A DNA stretch of 16,820 bases from Lachnospiraceae bacterium UBA4711. GTDB lineage: Bacteria; Bacillota; Clostridia; Lachnospirales; Lachnospiraceae. Position 1 is the first letter of the stretch. Each line of letters starts with the position of its first letter. The position numbers were made by a program, and so were the translations under genes. Of the stretch, positions 15,701 to 16,820 are shown in pieces. Location: the NCBI GenBank assembly GCA_002404515.1, contig DHJV01000108.1, forward strand, positions 1-16,820. Reading direction: 5' to 3'. A model generated the notes under the pieces. That model was not told the DNA's origin and searched no databases. It was given only the letters and a program-made list of their open reading frames with translations.

Positions 15701-16405
15701 GAGAATTCTCCGAAAAATAATTATATTACAGTCAGTGAGGGAGAGATGCTGACACTGGCGGCAGAGGAGGGTGTGACAATCTATTATACGACGGATGACA
15801 CCTGTCCGTGCCAAAATAGCGCAAGCCGAAAAATTTATACCAAACCAATTAAGATTATGAAGAATACCAAGTACCGTATTGCTGCTTATAAGGATGGCAT
15901 GGATTACAGTGAAAGGCTGAACATTACAGTTACAGTAGATGCTGCTCATGTGCATGATTATGGAGCAGAATGGAAATCAGATTCCGAAAGTCACTGGCAT
16001 GAATGTATTTGTGGTGCACAGGCGAACAAAGCTGCACATGATATGGAAGTTAAAAATGCAAAAGCTGCAACAGAGACAGAGACAGGATATACGGGTGATC
16101 AGGTTTGTAAGGTTTGTGGTTATATGATAAGCGGAAAAGTGATTCCGGTAAAAGAAGCAGCAAAATCAGATGATTCAAAACCATCTGATACAACAGAAAA
16201 TCCAAAACCAGCTGATATACAGGATAATAAAGAATCTTCTGAAACATCAAGTAATAAAAAGACAGATTCTAAAGAAAATGCTTTAAGTCCGGAAACAGGA
16301 GATCAGGAAAATTTATCACTTTGGTTTGCTCTAATTGTTATATCTTATTTTGGGGTGGCAACATGCATAATGTATGAAAAAAAACATAGAAGAAACAGAA
16401 AATAA
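9779..16405 (+). CDS. Giant BspA-type LRR_5 surface protein, sortase-anchored, multidomain
   Basis: A secreted adhesin-like protein of 2208 residues. ATG at 9779 is chosen because AGGGAG precedes it by 5 nt and gives a clean signal peptide (MKKMKTRILALTLAISMIFS to about residue 30); GTG at 9773 is the alternative. Order: Thr/Glu repeats at about 34-77; about 18 BspA-like leucine-rich repeats of the IGxxAFxxCxxLxxVxFP type at about 99-550; beta-rich Ig-like modules to about 1120; a coiled-coil and helical region at about 1258-1677; an RPxx-like DPSGFVYEAVESNTL plus carboxypeptidase-regulatory-like module (WDVPTGWWQVRFEKDGYE) to about 1743; an SbsA-like and an invasin-like Ig module to about 1956; an FN3-associated/chitobiase C-terminal module (TIYYTTDD) to about 2053; and a His/Cys motif (SHWHECICG, CKVCGY). 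It ends with LSPETGD at 2169-2175, a membrane helix and a KKHRRNRK tail. Ligand unknown. Confidence 0.92.
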   Translation: MKKMKTRILALTLAISMIFSLVLGENVKAEGVSENENKTTEAVTEENDTTEAVTDVPADENDTTEAAAETTENETETPDVTDSGMCVMSSNDSTFEVTGGMITYQILENNTIAITGCDDTVTEAIIPDSIEDKVVTTISEYAFSKKTSLTSVVLPANLTNIGERAFSGCTSLASVDFSACTKNTLDIAAYAFDGDKALIQVIFPSRLTSIGDGAFSGCTSLTSVDFSACEETLNIGGSAFRYTAITSVVFPKGLKSVGEWAFDSCEDLKTVDFSACKELVSIESNAFSECGLTEVNLSVCSKLTSIGEYAFYKNQALTKVVFPTSLSTLGKWAFYQCSALKSADISDTDLTVISEGAFQETGLTEMTLPDGVVTVEQNAFAECTSLSSLAFGNKLKSIGWQAFCKIAITKLHLPDSLTTIGNDAFSNCKSLISIEWPNNSEFTTVTGFDGCTALPVSELNEVLNLASVIEIGDYAFSNCSFDSVVIPSSIKKIGENAFYDTGMTSLTLSPGVEIIGAHAFAYCEGLAGTKVVVPETVNEIYGGAFKYCFKEQAGEKESTYTAIIVEFPNRDFKLMPYNTSDGAASTEMVTIDGVNYEDPFAERAVIRAYQTDSEGNPSMLKQFYEAQQKELYADRYTFEALDETKQMYTVSGTIPTGAEIEVFQNNQKLTVTFTGNRFLVKAEAGTKVTAEVMMDGYYNKHFIQMSIDEDWNLGEIIFSDEDKLPVNNLMKVDFGTAVVNSFRNLEISLKADERILKEGTDYVLQYPNVVLKETVTENNLTLTVNADDIGYAGGSVTASREEGIFKLSLKAWGKLKITTDSSFAGDNNILVFNENGSLEGKSKIASDGLYLTEGLKAGTYTIIAYNVNDSFSAVTSMDVLEGMGLTEGKDYAKVTAEVSDGETNQVEIKVPLLKNNVSGLLDKEKCSIVSKANYVIKKQTFNVSVYYGFAEGKSGKISLLLPDNMSLRYVCTETESLKDSDYTVSGNTITINKTLKEGMLYLGLSCEKTGVYSLSAVAAADGITAPIGSKTLTVRDYEIRPAAGDLYSLTGNKVTVYAAPYSGVTLLLDGKQVGTGNTNGLGNVTFTYNLPADTLQGQTFLLTAEVAGGQVSTEVTYARTLAALDSWSFYQTNRLGSNYNGGYLYSTSQYFTPPSFYWYLFNEEADNDWTICAAFIGGIAPENVVTYMKTLDGTVHTVPMQLLKTEQLTEGKGYRFTFAGEVTLPSSGTQVVTEAQLPEEFSIDWVDQGQTFTYDADMVEKSQKKAAEITTQRKQESEKVAASLAETRNQYMKEYAQTNGLTYTENPDFDASEYIFGAKYRVSETMPEWFEKQTPEVQAAFYNAEKAIDEAMESFSEMMGLKKNITEYQSWEEVYADMGITMKENTRTAEELRADGFEVCENADGTFTAFKDHAKESEKTQYAAHMKTAETALAREGGVSGITGGYTFIDANGNEIDYNGEAAANFDQGARNDFIGVSGNALDALDQVMHMPGVTDSQLALNTTTGLATAGSLIGAAIGIEGAMQDSEAYVDYTVREADMQGYIDELKMFEERYKDKPLCSNAIMRERYVAMDLRLYMGLEKDRYCANSVVGSLFTIAGAMDKTVTTTALSTMWDFGSNYTGVRRAAEVTRLSAELDRLTRERKQKCDDTDMEKIMKKTHKVQPIMDPSGFVYEAVESNTLSDVKATVYYAEDSSGTNAQVWNAEDYEQINPQITDDSGVFAWDVPTGWWQVRFEKDGYENAQTEWMRVPPPKMGLKIAMISEKTPEVVSANAYTDYIEVVFSQYMDTTENPVLPEGMTGEWQMVENGYSKVLHITKDGGFRKDDIVSFTLKGAKNYAGKTLADYSSGDLTVSVRPAEIILNYENIIPAKAGEEATFTVRVKDSEGNYVENVTVEALIGSTQIASFAENKANAEAVTDAEGKTKFQISTNLPGYTNMTFRVKGTTLEKVMKLHVSMEENRPKRPTAQIGETLFDENSPKNNYITVSEGEMLTLAAEEGVTIYYTTDDTCPCQNSASRKIYTKPIKIMKNTKYRIAAYKDGMDYSERLNITVTVDAAHVHDYGAEWKSDSESHWHECICGAQANKAAHDMEVKNAKAATETETGYTGDQVCKVCGYMISGKVIPVKEAAKSDDSKPSDTTENPKPADIQDNKESSETSSNKKTDSKENALSPETGDQENLSLWFALIVISYFGVATCIMYEKKHRRNRK
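9893..9977 (+). repeat. Short direct repeats encoding Thr/Glu-rich stalk
   Basis: ACAACGGAAGCTGTGACAGA occurs at 9893-9912 and again at 9923-9942, and its first 13 bases recur at 9965-9977. The spacers keep the reading frame (TTEAVT ... DTTEAVT ... DTTEAA). The repeats are a likely site of copy-number change just after the signal peptide. Confidence 0.8.
10253..10465 (+). repeat. Two 66-bp near-identical repeats within the LRR region
   Basis: Segments 10253-10318 and 10400-10465 have equal length and differ at about ten positions. Both encode IGxxAFSGCTSLxSVDFSAC. DNA-level similarity exceeds that of the other LRR units, indicating recent duplication or gene conversion of a two-repeat block. 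Confidence 0.75.
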
Positions 16406-16490
16406 AATATCAACGGGTGAGATTTGAAATTTTTCATAAAGCAGTAACAGATTAATTTGTTAAACTGTGGAAACTCAAGTATTTTGCCCC

Positions 16491-16519
16491 TTGACATTTG
16501 GCATAATATTTGTTATTCT
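16491..16519 (+). promoter_or_regulatory. Promoter of tRNA-Ser
   Basis: A perfect TTGACA (16491-16496), 17-nt spacer and TATTCT (16514-16519). The expected start near 16526 leaves about 55 nt of leader. That leader has a small hairpin (GCGT/ACGC, 16526-16537) and a weak AACAC/GTGTT pairing followed by Ts (16548-16574). The region 16406-16490 between the surface-protein stop and this promoter shows no clear terminator and no gene. Confidence 0.75.
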
Positions 16520-16581
16520 ATTTTAGCGTGTTGACGCGGAACTAAATAACACCGATTGGTAAAATGTGTTTTTTAGGCATT

Positions 16582-16669
16582 GGAGATGTACTCAAGTGGC
16601 TGAAGAGGCGCCCCTGCTAAGGGTGTAGGTCGTTCGCGCGGCGCGAGGGTTCAAATCCCTCCATCTCCG
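16582..16669 (+). tRNA. tRNA-Ser (anticodon GCU)
   Basis: An 88-nt class II tRNA. The acceptor stem is GGAGATG (16582-16588) with CATCTCC (16662-16668) and discriminator G; no CCA is encoded. The anticodon stem CGCCC/GGGTG holds loop CTGCTAA, giving anticodon GCT for serine AGC/AGU codons. The long variable arm (TAGGTCGTTCGCGCGGCGC) and the T-arm GAGGG-TTCAAAT-CCCTC (16645-16661) are as expected for tRNA-Ser. Confidence 0.97.
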
Positions 16670-16703
16670 TTTGTAGATTGCGGATGGAATATAAAAATAA
16701 GTC

Positions 16704-16732
16704 TTGACTTGATTGGAAATATTTCATATAAT
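16704..16732 (+). promoter_or_regulatory. Promoter of the tRNA at the right edge
   Basis: TTGACT (16704-16709), 17-nt spacer and perfect TATAAT (16727-16732). It lies about 60 nt upstream of the next tRNA. The leader contains an imperfect hairpin, TATC-A-TCATTCC (16768-16779) with GGAATGA-C-GATA (16783-16794), ending 3 nt before the tRNA. No T-run follows it. Confidence 0.8.
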
Positions 16733-16797
16733 CTACTTTGCGTTTAGATAGAAATTGATAAATGCTCTATCATCATTCCTACGGAATGACGATATAT

Positions 16798-16820
16798 TCC
16801 TCGATAGCTCAATGGTAGAG
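16798..16820 (+). tRNA. Start of a tRNA gene, cut by the window end
   Basis: TCCTCGA fits a 5' acceptor strand, followed by TA and a D-arm GCTC-AATGGTA-GAG typical of bacterial tRNAs. The anticodon is outside the window. From memory this 5' sequence is most like tRNA-Asn(GUU) of related clostridia, but the identity cannot be read here. Confidence 0.85.

Noticed and set aside
15206..15955. A 249-codon open frame on the minus strand inside the surface-protein gene
   Set aside because: It is wholly antisense to a well-supported coding region, is rich in Cys, His and Ile in a way typical of reverse-frame artefacts, and has no ribosome site or domain.

Overview
The window looks like a chromosomal segment of an anaerobic, low-to-moderate GC gut Firmicute, most likely a Lachnospiraceae member. 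The clues are a split class I (Fe-S) fumarase, a DUF4153 membrane protein, an AlbA_2-type ATP-binding regulator with a DQD-repeat tail, and a giant BspA-type leucine-rich-repeat surface protein ending in an SPxTGD sorting signal. This assignment is inferred from family resemblance; no rRNA or other marker confirms it.

Layout. 1-1263 is the C-terminal half of gyrA, closed by a clear terminator. 1313-2620 is an AT-rich islet: a minus-strand PH-like/SHOCT membrane protein, a divergent 70-residue XRE regulator whose shared intergenic region carries palindromes placed on the minus promoter, and a small single-helix membrane protein with its own strong promoter and terminator. 2657-6440 starts with an autoregulation-type promoter and a HigA-like antitoxin with no visible toxin. 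It continues directly into fumarase alpha (3038-3880), an 11-helix DUF4153-like protein (3967-5748) and fumarase beta (5832-6440). The two enzyme subunits are therefore separated by about 1.95 kb.

6469-7729 is an AlbA_2/ATPase-fold regulator broken by a deletion with frameshift. Its 3' end and the following intergenic DNA carry seven TGACCA motifs arranged in 12-bp-spaced pairs and two large perfect palindromes. 7810-9522 is a three-helix membrane protein with a large extracytoplasmic domain of unknown function. 9590-9707 holds a strong C6/G6 hairpin overlapping the Shine-Dalgarno of a possible 22-residue ORF.

9779-16405 encodes a 2208-residue secreted, probably sortase-anchored LRR_5 protein with an embedded helical region and several Ig-like C-terminal modules. 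The right end has tRNA-Ser(GCU) and the first 23 nt of another tRNA, each with a good promoter.

Functional reading. Housekeeping genes (gyrA, fumarase, tRNAs) alternate with accessory membrane, regulatory and surface genes. The most intriguing links are regulatory: a HigA-type repressor promoter feeding fumarase, a two-site operator over the PH/SHOCT promoter, and the TGACCA element around the broken regulator. I saw no CRISPR array, insertion sequence or phage gene.
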